From NCBI RefSeq assembly GCF_000765145.1, contig NZ_JMGA01000015.1, positions 1 to 50,294 on the forward strand: a DNA stretch of 50,294 nucleotides. The letters run 5' to 3'. This DNA comes from Desulfosporosinus sp. HMP52 (GTDB taxonomy: Bacteria > Bacillota > Desulfitobacteriia > Desulfitobacteriales > Desulfitobacteriaceae). A program made the position numbers and the translations under genes. Each line of letters starts with the position of its first letter. The stretch's first letter is position 1. Positions 24,574-34,200 of this stretch are shown here, piece by piece. The notes under the pieces were generated by a model. The model was given only the letters and a program-made list of their open reading frames with translations, searched no databases and had not been told where the DNA came from.

Positions 24574-26182
24574 TATGAAAAATGCAAAGGGAAACATCAT
24601 TACAGGGATTATTTGGGTTGCACTTATCTTAATCTCCTATTATTTTCTGCTTGTGCCTATTAACATCCAATCAGTGGGTTTTTGGGCATATTTTTGCATA
24701 ATGCTTCTTTTGGGTGCCGGATTATTTCTTTTGCCCCAAGTAGCAGTTAACGGAAAAAAGATTACCTTAAAGAAGGAGCCGCAAGTATGGTCATATCTCC
24801 TCAGGGCGTCAATCCTTATAATAGCAGCCGTCGGAATAATGGCAATTTACTCTATGCCATTATTCCATGCTCACCGATATGCAACTTTAATTGAAAAGCA
24901 CGAAGGGAATTTTGCAGAAGATGTTGCAGAAATAGCCTTTAATCAAGTTCCAACCGTTGATAGAGATACCGCCCAGAGACTGGGAGACAGAAAAATGGGT
25001 GAGATCGTTGAATTGGTCTCCCAGTTTAGTGTTGCTTCGGATTATACACAAATCAATTACCAGGGAAAGCCGGTTAGAGTGTCTCCTTTGGAATATGCAG
25101 GGTTCTTTAAATGGCTCAATAATAAGCAAGCCGGACTTCCAAATTATATTATGGTCGATATGATTAACGGAAAAGTAACTCTAGAAAAACCGAAACAGGC
25201 TATCATGTATTCAGAAAGCGAACGATTTGGAAGAAATTTAGAACGTTACTTAAGATTTAATTATATGAACGATATTTTCGGGAACTTTAGCTTTGAAGTT
25301 GATGAAGATGGTACACCATATTGGATTGTAGCAGTGCTTGAAAAGAAAATTGGTCTTTTCGGCGGTACTGATGTAAAAGAAGTGATTATGTTAAATGCTT
25401 CAACAGGAGAGCATCAAAAAATAGGCATAGAAGAGGTTCCAACCTGGGTGGATACAGTCTTTGAGTCTGAACTTGTGATAGAACAAGTTAATTACAATGG
25501 TAAATATCAAGGCGGTTTTTGGAATTCAATCGTTGGACAACGAGGTGTGCTTGCTTCAACAGATGGATACAACTATCTAGCCATTAATGATGATGTGTAT
25601 TTGTATACAGGAATAACCTCTGTAGTGCGTGATGAATCAAATATTGGGTTTATCCTAGTCAATCTACGAACAAAAGATATGACATTTTACAGTATACCGT
25701 CAGCCGAAGAATATTCCGCTATGGAGAGCGCTCAAGGTGCAGTACAAGAGAAAGGGTACGTCTCGACATTTCCTCTTCTTTTAAATATCAACGGCAAGCC
25801 AACCTATTTCATGTCTTTAAAAGATAACGCAGGGCTTATTAAGATGTATGCGTTAGTAGATGCTGAGGATTATCAAAAGGTAATCATAGGTGTTACTGTA
25901 GAAGAAACCTTTGCAATGTTTACGAATAAGGGTACAGCCACAAGCGAAAAAGTTTCAGAACTCAAAGAACAGTTTGAAGTAATAGCGAAGATTACAGATA
26001 TTCAAAATCTCGTTATCGAAGGAAATACTTATTACTATATCCTGTTAGAAGGACAGGAGGATGTCTTTACTGCAAATATCACCCAATCAGAAAGATTACC
26101 CTTCCTAAAAATCGGTGATACGATCAGTGTAAAATATGTAGAAGAAAAAGAAACAGTCAATAGTATCGTGAAGCTGCTTTAG
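24574..26182 (+). CDS. Large membrane protein of a CvpA-annotated Firmicutes family
   Basis: 535 residues from ATG 24574 (AAAGGAAAGGA upstream; an ORF start at 24506 lies inside the leader repeat and is rejected). Three N-terminal membrane helices (about 7-27, 32-53, 70-92) precede a long extracytoplasmic part containing RLGDRKMGEIVELVSQF, YTQINYQGKPVRVSPLEY, FGGTDVKEVIMLNASTGEH and FWNSIVGQRGVL. I recognise the arrangement from conserved clostridial proteins often labelled CvpA family, though it is not related to true colicin V production protein over most of its length. The outer part alternates short beta units. Role unknown. Confidence 0.7.
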
Positions 26183-26212
26183 TAATCAAATTTAGATGAG
26201 TCAGGGGGACCG

Positions 26213-26231
26213 CTCCCACTTGAAGTGGGAG
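26213..26231. repeat. Short hairpin, IS200/IS605-end-like
   Basis: CTCCCACT-TGA-AGTGGGAG sits 30 bases after the previous gene and is followed by TCTTAAAAA. The motif resembles hairpins at ends of IS200/IS605-type elements, but no transposase is seen. Confidence 0.35.
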
Positions 26232-26276
26232 TCTTAAAAACTTGATAAAATGCGGTGATTATTGACAAGAATTCAA

Positions 26277-26322
26277 AAGCACAAGCAAACGATCCGTATG
26301 AACGGGTTGGATGCTTGTGCTT
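26277..26322. repeat. Long-loop hairpin
   Basis: AAGCACAAGCA / TGCTTGTGCTT (11 bp, perfect) around a 24-base loop. It is not followed by a T run. Purpose unclear. Confidence 0.4.
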
Positions 26323-26488
26323 ATTCAAATATATAAGGGAGAAGTTGAATTGCTCAAAGAATTCCAGGTGAAGGAAATTTTTTGATAGCCTTTTTAAACA
26401 TAAATCACATTCTCTTGAAGGGGATAGCCGTGCTAAATACTTTATTGTAGAAATTTTACATAATTTATATAATGAGTTAAAAGTGTGA
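26311..26488 (+). pseudogene. Possible frameshifted gene scrap
   Basis: ATG 26311 opens MLVLIQIYKGEVELLKEF and stops at a TTTTTT run. One frame over, FDSLFKHKSHSLEGDSR and AKYFIVEILHNLYNELKV continue to TGA 26488. The codon content looks coding in both parts, so a single-base slip in the T run is likely. Family not recognised. Confidence 0.3.
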
Positions 26489-26500
26489 GCGGGTGAGAGT

Positions 26501-26743
26501 ATGAAGAAAATTTCCCTTAATAAGATTTTTAGAATACTAATGATTATCTTAAGCATTTTAGTCTTATTTATTATTAGTAATTTGGCACTTATGTACTATG
26601 TGTTGGTCATACAGGATGCTCCGCCTCCGCCAACTGAATCGAATATAAAAGAAATGAAGGAGCTTTTAGTTTTCTGGATAGTTTTGGTTGTAGAAAATAG
26701 TTTTTTGATCCTATTCACTAAAAATAAAGAGTTTGTAGAATAG
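26501..26743 (+). CDS. Small hypothetical membrane protein
   Basis: 80 residues with a positively charged start (MKKISLNKIFR), one long helix at 10-33, a proline-rich outer loop (DAPPPPTESN), and a second helix at 54-72. GGTGAGAG lies upstream of the ATG. Function unknown; its AT-rich content matches the neighbouring patchwork. Confidence 0.5.
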   Translation: MKKISLNKIFRILMIILSILVLFIISNLALMYYVLVIQDAPPPPTESNIKEMKELLVFWIVLVVENSFLILFTKNKEFVE

Positions 26744-26805
26744 AGCGGGCTTGCCGGAAGCCTCTACCTCTAATGTAGTGTAAGTGGGGGAGGTTCACTC
26801 CTATT

Positions 26806-26967
26806 ATGATAGCTGGTTTTATGTCTGGAGCCTATGTTAGCCGTGATAGAGTCAGAGGTAATTATACTGATCCTAAAGATTTTCATGAACGTTCAAGGAG
26901 GTCAACCAATTTATTTGTATTCGGGTTACCTTGCGTATTGTCGATAGTGATTTCCTTATTGTTATGA
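26806..26967 (+). pseudogene. N-terminally truncated DUF5316 copy
   Basis: 53 codons reading IAGFMSGAYVSRDRVRGNY, then STNLFVFGLPCVLSIVISLLL. It aligns with the second half of the DUF5316 protein at 23042-23323 (SGLLSGTFVSGERVRANY and FFLFGLPCFLAGL). The first membrane helices are absent. A strong GGGGGAGG ten bases before the ATG leaves open that the short form is still made. The sequence just after the frame (ATGATCACGAAGAAATAACAGCCCCT) resembles the tail of the holin-like toxin at 38117. Confidence 0.65.
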
Positions 26968-27025
26968 TCACGAAGAAATAACAGCCCCTGCCAAGAGAAC
27001 AGTTAAGCGAGTAGATTCTCCTTGA

Positions 27026-27087
27026 CAACTCCAGACTATTGCAGTAGTATAAACCAAAACTATTGCAATAGTCTGGAGTTGTTTTCT
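27026..27087 (+). terminator. Very long terminator-like hairpin
   Basis: 22-bp stem, arms starting CAACTCCAGACTATTGCA and ending in its complement, with a single G.U-type mismatch and a 12-base loop, then TTTTC. It is about 45 bases before the next gene start. Confidence 0.75.
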
Positions 27088-27132
27088 TGAACAATATCGA
27101 AATTAATTCTGGATTGTGAGGGAGATGACAGT

Positions 27133-28629
27133 TTGAAAAGGAAGATACAATTAGTTCTTATGCTTGGCTTGCTTTGTGCCTTGTTATGGTCATCGTTAGG
27201 GTTCAGCAAGCCTGGATTTAGTGCAGGTAAGAGTGATCCAGAGAATACTGATGAAGGCTTACCGATGGCAGGGCTGCATTTGCACAATGATTTTAATAAC
27301 GAAAATAATTGGCCTACGATCAGCGGAATATCAACAAATTATGTCAAGTTGGAAGATATAAACTCTAGCATGGTCCCTGAGATAAAGATGGATCTAAACA
27401 TTGATTCTTTGGAGGATTTGATTGTCAGAGAAACAAAGGACGGGTTACTCTGTGGTTATAAAGTAAATCTTGCAACGAGTTTGGTTAATGAAAATAATTC
27501 TAAAAGCTGGCCTAAAATATTGAAGCTGGATCTTGAAGGCAACGTTGTCTGGGACAAAGTTTACATGTATCCGACAATCTCGGGAGAGATCAATAATCTG
27601 CAGGTTTTTCCTGATGGAAGTTATATCTTTTCAGTTCAGACATCCCCCCGTTACAGTGATCAGGGCATGATTTGCGAAAAAAGTATCCTTGTAAAATGTG
27701 ATAAGAATGGAGAAGAACTTTGGCAACGGGAGTTTGACGATGATCTAGGGGATATGCTGCGGTATCTTTTTATCACAGAGAAGGAAGAAATCCTGGCGGT
27801 AGGAAAGTGGTTGGGTGAAAACGGGAAACAGACGAAGGCCGGAGCATTCGATATTGTCGTTACGAAACTGGCTAAAGATGGTCAAGTCATACAGCAAAAA
27901 GGGTTTGGGGGCAGCGGCTTTGAAAATCTTGACGGTGCAAAATATGACAAGGATCTGGGAATGATCATCAATGGCCACACGACATCGCAAAATGGAGATT
28001 TCGGACTGCCTGAAGGACAAAAGTTTGCTGATTTTGTTGCAAGGATCGCTATAAACCTTTCCTTGCAATGGGTAGTCAAGACTAACGAAAACGAACACTT
28101 TGTCTACAATCAACTTGGCCTTGCTGACGGTTATGTCTATGTTCTTGGCGACAAGGGGAGCAGCGTCGTTGAAGGTACTCTTGTCAGCGGATTTCTAATA
28201 AAGCTTGATGAAAATGGAAACAGAGTATGGTTGAAATCCGACCTTCATAAGGGGTTGTGGGGGCGTGTCTTATCCTTGCTTCCAAATAACAATATTATTA
28301 TTGCGGCAGGACAACAAAATCAAGGCAGTATCTTGGTTGTTGATTATAATGGTCAGGAAGAGAAAAGAATGGAAGTTATAAAATATGCGGCAGGCAAGAT
28401 CAGGCCCACGTCGGACGGCGGTTATATAGTTACTGCTGTCAGGGAAATAAAATGTATACCTCAACCTGCGTATGTCTCTTCTATTTGGTATGATACTGAG
28501 CTTGTAGTGATCAAATATAAGCATGATAACACTATTGAATGGCGAAAAACTTATGATAAGTACAAAGATGAAAAGGGTTTGGATTTTGTGTTTCCTTTAG
28601 CTAATGGTAAGGTTATTGTCGAAGGTTAA
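27133..28629 (+). CDS. Secreted beta-propeller-like protein
   Basis: 498 residues; TTG start preceded by GAGGGAGATGACAGT. The N-terminus is a signal peptide (KRKIQLVLMLGLLCALLWSS). The rest consists of repeats of the kind WDKVY..., DGSYIFSVQT, GEELWQREF, EEILAVGKW, GGSGFENLDG, and DGGYIVTAVRE. Each blade pairs a LDENGN/W sequence with a DGGYI or IIAAG strand, as in bacterial seven-blade propellers. Extracellular or cell-surface attached; ligand unknown. A hairpin terminator follows. Confidence 0.7.
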   Translation: MKRKIQLVLMLGLLCALLWSSLGFSKPGFSAGKSDPENTDEGLPMAGLHLHNDFNNENNWPTISGISTNYVKLEDINSSMVPEIKMDLNIDSLEDLIVRETKDGLLCGYKVNLATSLVNENNSKSWPKILKLDLEGNVVWDKVYMYPTISGEINNLQVFPDGSYIFSVQTSPRYSDQGMICEKSILVKCDKNGEELWQREFDDDLGDMLRYLFITEKEEILAVGKWLGENGKQTKAGAFDIVVTKLAKDGQVIQQKGFGGSGFENLDGAKYDKDLGMIINGHTTSQNGDFGLPEGQKFADFVARIAINLSLQWVVKTNENEHFVYNQLGLADGYVYVLGDKGSSVVEGTLVSGFLIKLDENGNRVWLKSDLHKGLWGRVLSLLPNNNIIIAAGQQNQGSILVVDYNGQEEKRMEVIKYAAGKIRPTSDGGYIVTAVREIKCIPQPAYVSSIWYDTELVVIKYKHDNTIEWRKTYDKYKDEKGLDFVFPLANGKVIVEG

Positions 28630-28632
28630 CCA

Positions 28633-28670
28633 CTATGCCCCACACCGGATCAGCAAGGTGTGGGGCATAG
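28633..28670 (+). terminator. Hairpin after the propeller gene
   Basis: CTATGCCCCACACC / GGTGTGGGGCATAG, 14 bp perfect, immediately after the stop codon; no strong T run. Confidence 0.65.
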
Positions 28671-28780
28671 CGGTTATAACAAGATTATTTCTTTGATTTA
28701 AAACTTTTTAGGGCTCAGTGAAGTCCAATAAGCGAAGTCTAAAATCGATCAAACGAGGAATCCAGACAGAGAGGTGAGCA

Positions 28781-29329
28781 ATGGAAGCGCAAACTATTGT
28801 CGCAGCAATAAAAGGAGATGATGAGGCTTTTTACGAGCTTATAAATCTTCATAAGCAACAGCTATATCGGATCGCTTTTCGGTATTTGAAGAGTGAACAT
28901 GATGCCCTGGAGGCTATTCAAGAAATGACCTATCGTGCTTACCGCAGCATACATAAACTTAAGGAGCCTAAATATTTTCAGACCTGGCTTATTCGCATTC
29001 TTATTAATACCTGTAACGACGAGTTAAAGCGGCTTAGAGTCCAACTTCCTCTGACTGGTGAGGTTATTCAATATAAACTGACAGCCTTAGATGACTCAAC
29101 TGAACCGGGAGGAAGGGTAGATTTGCAACGTCTGGATATTCTAGAAGCCCTCGATCGTCTCGATCTCAGATATCGTCAGGTTATTGAACTGAAGTACTTT
29201 GAGGATTTAACGATTCAGCAAATTGCTGCTGTTTTAGAACGACCTGAAGGGACGATCAAGACCTGGTTATTCCAGTCCTATAAACTGCTTAAAGAATACC
29301 TTCAAGTAAGGGGGGACAGTCATGTTTGA
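28781..29329 (+). CDS. ECF (extracytoplasmic-function) sigma factor
   Basis: 182 residues. Region 2 shows FYELINLHKQQLYRIAFRYL and the -10-recognition helix (DALEAIQEMTYRAYRS, FQTWLIRILINTCND); region 4 shows DLRYRQVIELKYFEDLTIQQ and EGTIKTWLFQSYKLL. GAGGTGA precedes the ATG. The stop overlaps the start of the anti-sigma gene, a classic ECF pair, so the sigma is probably held inactive at the membrane until an envelope signal. Confidence 0.93.
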   Translation: MEAQTIVAAIKGDDEAFYELINLHKQQLYRIAFRYLKSEHDALEAIQEMTYRAYRSIHKLKEPKYFQTWLIRILINTCNDELKRLRVQLPLTGEVIQYKLTALDDSTEPGGRVDLQRLDILEALDRLDLRYRQVIELKYFEDLTIQQIAAVLERPEGTIKTWLFQSYKLLKEYLQVRGDSHV

Positions 29330-30866
29330 ACGAAAAGAACCAGATGAGAGCCATAAAGGGAAAAAAAGGACTTTAAGCCATTCAGAAACGTTGGAAGAAT
29401 TCGTTAAGATGGATGAGTTAGATACAATTGACGACTTGGGAGAATTAATGAAGGAGTTTAAAGCTTTTCACGAACTTGATGGTGTTAATCAGGTTCATAA
29501 TCAACTGATTCAAGCTAAGCCTCGGGTTGCTGACATGCCTAGCCCCCATGAACTCGATGAGCATATTCAAAAAGGTTTAACTAAGGGAATAAAAGCCCAA
29601 AAGGTATGGCGTTTCCGCAAATGGACTACTCTAGTGGCAGGTTTTCTGCTGGTCGCCTTTATTACGACGGCTCGGGTTTCTCCCGCTGTTGCGGCTGTAT
29701 TACATCAAATACCAGGTCTGGGTTATATTGTTGAACTTATAAACTATGATAAAGGACTTCAATCCGCAGTGGAGAATGATTTTATCTTACCCATGGGGGT
29801 CTCAGATGAACATGAAAATATCGTGTTTACCGTCGATGGAATCATTATCGATGAGGCAAGCCTGGTCATATTCTACACCGTGGAAAACAAAAGGGGAGAA
29901 GGTACCTTTGATTTTTTCAATGTTAAGCTCTTGGATGAAATGGGTGAGCCTCTGAAGGAGATTACTATCTGCCACAGTAGCGCTGGTGAGCCTGATAAGG
30001 ATGGGGATGGCAAGATTCAGTCCCGAATTAATGTCAACTTTAATGACAATACTGTGATTCCAAATCGACTGTCCTTAAAAGTGAAGCTTTGTGAAATATT
30101 TCAAGATCATCCCTTCGATCCTTCCTCTCAACTTCCTTCAACTTGGGAACTCACAATCCCTGTGGAGAAAGATAAGTTTGTTGGTATGAAGACGGTCTAT
30201 GAAGTCAACCAGAGTGTAGTTATTGAAGGGCAAAGACTTACCTTTGAAAAGGTTACTGTGTACCCAACGCGCATGGCCCTAAATGTATTCTATGATCCAG
30301 GGAATAGCAAAAAGATTTTTGCCTTTGATGATCTGACTCTCGTCAATGAAGAGGGGGAAGAGTGGGGGAGTATCATAAACGGAGTGAGTGGCAGCTATCC
30401 AGATGAGAACAGGGAAATTCTCTTTTTCCAGAGTAATTATTTTTCCCAATCCAAAAAACTCTTTTTGAGAGGAAAAAGCATCCGAGCTATGGATAAGGAG
30501 AGTTTAAGAATTACTCTGGATCCAGAAAAAGAAAAAATTCTTGTTGGCCCTCCAAACCTTGTGCTTGATCAGGTCATTAAGAATCCCTCAGAAAAGAAAA
30601 AAGAACTAATTTTCTCCCTGAAAACTAATCCTTTGTACGATGAAAAACGTGGATTTTCTGTATTTCCCTTTGAATTCATGGATGCGCGAGGAAATTCATT
30701 CGAGATTATAGGGCAGAGTACAGCCACCAGCTCTGACAAACCAGGGTATGATAAAACCTTATGGCTAACACTCCCGGATAACCAATCTTACCAATCTCCG
30801 ATCACATTTCAAATTCAGGATTATCCAAGTCGGATTACGGGCGAGTTTGATATTAGAATTAAATAG
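29322..30866 (+). CDS. Membrane anti-sigma factor with DUF4179 domain
   Basis: 514 residues, starting in the last eight bases of the sigma gene. The cytoplasmic part (about 1-100) is charged and helical. One membrane helix is at about 103-122 (WTTLVAGFLLVAFITT). It is followed by the DUF4179/DUF5643-type extracellular domain, beginning HQIPGLGYIVELINYDKGL and continuing as beta-rich repeats to the end. It is the partner and likely restrainer of the ECF sigma factor. Confidence 0.88.
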   Translation: MFERKEPDESHKGKKRTLSHSETLEEFVKMDELDTIDDLGELMKEFKAFHELDGVNQVHNQLIQAKPRVADMPSPHELDEHIQKGLTKGIKAQKVWRFRKWTTLVAGFLLVAFITTARVSPAVAAVLHQIPGLGYIVELINYDKGLQSAVENDFILPMGVSDEHENIVFTVDGIIIDEASLVIFYTVENKRGEGTFDFFNVKLLDEMGEPLKEITICHSSAGEPDKDGDGKIQSRINVNFNDNTVIPNRLSLKVKLCEIFQDHPFDPSSQLPSTWELTIPVEKDKFVGMKTVYEVNQSVVIEGQRLTFEKVTVYPTRMALNVFYDPGNSKKIFAFDDLTLVNEEGEEWGSIINGVSGSYPDENREILFFQSNYFSQSKKLFLRGKSIRAMDKESLRITLDPEKEKILVGPPNLVLDQVIKNPSEKKKELIFSLKTNPLYDEKRGFSVFPFEFMDARGNSFEIIGQSTATSSDKPGYDKTLWLTLPDNQSYQSPITFQIQDYPSRITGEFDIRIK

Positions 30867-30959
30867 TATAGCGGAAGTTTTGTTTTCCATGTAAATTGTA
30901 CATTTCAATTTTTACATTTTATTTTTACTACTCCAATTGTTTTTGGGGTAATTGGCATA

Positions 30960-31181
30960 GTGAATCTATTCATAAATAGAGAAAATCAAGGAATGATTGG
31001 TATTTTAAACAAATTACACCCATTCTTGATAATTGTTGCTCTTGCTCTACCTATTTTGCTTGATGGTTCACTAACTGAATTGACAACAATTATAGGGAGC
31101 GTATTGTGTATCGGGTTGATTATTAGTAATACTCTTTTATATGTGAATGATTTTCTTGAGTTTAGAAATATGAAAGCTTAA
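30960..31181 (+). CDS. Small hypothetical membrane protein
   Basis: 73 residues from GTG 30960 (GGGG some 13 bases upstream); ATG at 30993 is an alternative start. Two hydrophobic helices (HPFLIIVALALPILLDG, then IGSVLCIGLIISNTLLYV). No family recognised. It lies between the anti-sigma gene and the convergent surface-protein gene. Confidence 0.4.
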   Translation: MNLFINRENQGMIGILNKLHPFLIIVALALPILLDGSLTELTTIIGSVLCIGLIISNTLLYVNDFLEFRNMKA

Positions 31182-31252
31182 CTGCAGAATCGATATTGGT
31201 CTGTGAAACCCTATCGTTTGGAATGCAGGCAAAAACACAATAAGAACAAATC

Positions 31253-31277
31253 CGGCCGCCTCATAATCGAGGCGGCC
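31253..31277 (-). terminator. Terminator overlapping the end of the surface-protein gene
   Basis: GGCCGCCTC-ATAATC-GAGGCGGCC. It is the same stem as in the repeats at 24420 and 38013. The stop codon of the 34671-31261 gene lies in its loop, so the last codons of that gene are made of terminator sequence. Confidence 0.75.
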
Positions 31278-34200
31278 AGCGGATGATATTCGCTTTTACA
31301 TTATCGAATTGGATTCTATCTTCTGTTCCGGAAAGCACAACAATGTTCGATGCTCTAACATTATGGAGGCTTAGATTTCCGTCCTTTTGTAGATCAATAA
31401 AGATCGTTCCTTGGACAGTAACGTTATTTAGGCTGTCATTGTTGCCTTGGATATATAGACTGTAATCCAGGTTTGTGTTTTGCAGGGTTAAATTGTCTCC
31501 CGTTATGACAAGCATTTTATTAAATTGTCCGGGATTATTGCTGTCGGTTCCTCCCAAAGTACGATTATCGGCGGTTAGCAATTCATGGGAAGATAATTGA
31601 GTAATAACGTTGTTCGTTACTACAGCCTGCCCTCCCAAGACGGAGAGATTTTGGGGAAAGTTTAATTTAGCATATTCCAGTATTGCGTTATCCATCGTTT
31701 TATTCGTAAGAATAATAGGGGCAAAATCTCGAGCCGCCAAAGGGACACCGGTTAATGCATCAACGAGAGTTTCGCCGTTTGCAACATAAACTGAGTGATA
31801 TTTAAGGTCATTGGCAAAATTCTTTAAAACCTCTAAATTTGTATCATATTTGGTAGTGCCGGCATATCGTTCTTGATGACCGGGGAGACTGTTTTTTACA
31901 TTTTCAGAAACAACAGCCGTTCCGCCGATAACATAGCTATCAGTTATCAAATTCTGAATACCATCAAGATATTCTGTGACTTTAGGAGGAAGCTGATTTT
32001 TTGTTGTTGCGAGAACGGGCATTTTCTGGGCAGAAGCGATAGATCCAATGGAAAGGGCATCTGCGGGACTAACCCAGCCGGCTACCACAACAATCTTAGT
32101 GAAGTCAGCCCCTAAAGACTGCATTTTATTAGCAATATTTACAGAGGTTTCATACTGATCATACCCTCCAAGCTCGATAGGTGTAATCCCCATGGACTTC
32201 AGCTCACTGATCACGGCCGGTTTAATGACTGCCGTTCCGCTGGTGATATAAGCTTTAGAAGGTTTGAGGCGAGTAATTTCCGCCTTAGTATAGGGATTTA
32301 AGCTGTTATTTTCATCGGTCAGAAGTATGGGAGCGTTAAGCAAAGAAGCAAGGGGACCCGCGGCCATTGCATCGATGAGATTGGGCCGCATCCCCGCAGA
32401 AAGAATGATCGAATCTGAAGTTTCTTTCCAGCCGGATTGGGCGATTTTGGCAGCTGTTTCATACTGGTCGTATCCGTCGAAACGGGTTTCCCGATGAACG
32501 GCGGGGGTCGTTGGCAGCTGAATTGTCTGGGCAACAGGAATAATTTGAATAAAGTATTGGTTATCTAAATAATTTGGAAAATCATTTTGGGAAACAGCTA
32601 TTATATTTCTGTCTTGATAAGCCATATAAGATACTTCTCTGCTCAGAAAGGATAACGTATCAACTTTGGTAAAACTGCCGGTGCCCGTCATATTATTGTC
32701 ATATACACTGATTGCTCTGGGAAAAGGATTATTAGTCAATTGAGTATTGGCAGTATAAAAACGATGATATATTGGATCAAAGGCTGTATCGGTAAAGGGA
32801 GAGTCCAAGCGGGTAAGATAATTTAAGTCCTTATCAAAGACATTGCCAATACCATTAAGCAGATATTGACCGTCGGGGGAAAGACGGAAATCATCCGTGA
32901 GAAGCAGTATCTCTGAATCTTGTTTGTTGCGGGACATTAAGTCATGAGAAGAGCCAAAAACCCCGTTGTTCATGCTATAGACATAAACGTTAATAATACT
33001 TCTGGTATAAAGATCTTCTTCTACCATATATAATTTGTCGTTCGAAATTAAAAGCTGGGGAAAGCCCTGCGAATCAAGCATACGCTCGCCGGGATAATAT
33101 ATATGCGAGTTAAGAACGCTCAGGTTACTTTGGTAAACCTCACTGAACTGAGTATTATGGTCAACCATTTGTCCCGTGCTGCGGGAGAAGCTGGTTATCT
33201 CAATGCCTTGTATTGTATAAGCAGCAATGTAGAAAAAGTCGCCGCTTACCGCAATATCATCAGGAACTATACTAAGGGGAATTTCCTTTGTCAGCTTAAA
33301 ATGATCAGGATCAATGATGGCTACTGTTCCGGATGAATCTTGCCTGAGGGAGGGTTGATTGTCCCGCTGCATAAGGGTTACATAAAGCTCGTTGTTATCG
33401 AAAGCCATTTTTTCCGGAGGCAGCGCTAATTGGATGAAAGAAATCATTTTAGTTTTATAATTAACGGCATAAATCCTTCGGTTGGTATTATCAGTTAAAT
33501 AAATTACAGGTCTATTAGGATCAATTAAGGAATCCGTCGGTTTAAAATTAACAGGGATGACCGGACTAAGTGGATCCGGCTGATAGGGTACAGGAGAGTT
33601 GCTGACATCGGAGGATTCAACAGCCATGCTACCATGGCTGCCCCCGGTTGTCAGGGCAATCAGCTTGCCGTTTTGATAAAAAACCTGATGAACATAGCCA
33701 TGGGCTGTAAATGCTGCATTTTGCTTAAAAGTACGGAAACTATAAGGATTATCATAGTCATAATTATAAGCTTTAACCATGGTGGGGTCTTTTCTGTCAG
33801 CGACATAAAAATCATTGGACGCTGAATTAAAGGCCATAGAAAATAAATTATTGGGCAAAGAGGTAACCTGGTTAAGGTTGGCATCCAGAACAACGGAATC
33901 AGTCGTAAATATATATTCACCATCGGCAGAGACAAACAGTTCTTTAGGCAAGTTAGTGACGCCGAAAACCATGCGAGATAAATTATTGCTTCTGACCCCA
34001 TCATCAGAAACATCGTAGCTGGACACTACGACAGATTTAGTTCCAATAAATGAATAGAGTCGATTCAATTTTGGGTTGAATACAAGCTGACTATTTGGCT
34101 CGATTTCCGCGCCTGAAGCTGTCTTTTGTTTGGTTCGACGGGAATAGGTCTGCAGGCTATGATCTGTTGTGTTGTAAGGGAGAATATAGATGGAATCTTT

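Noticed and set aside
26179-26556. 125-codon minus-strand frame
   Set aside because: Antisense to the small membrane gene at 26501 and spans two hairpins.
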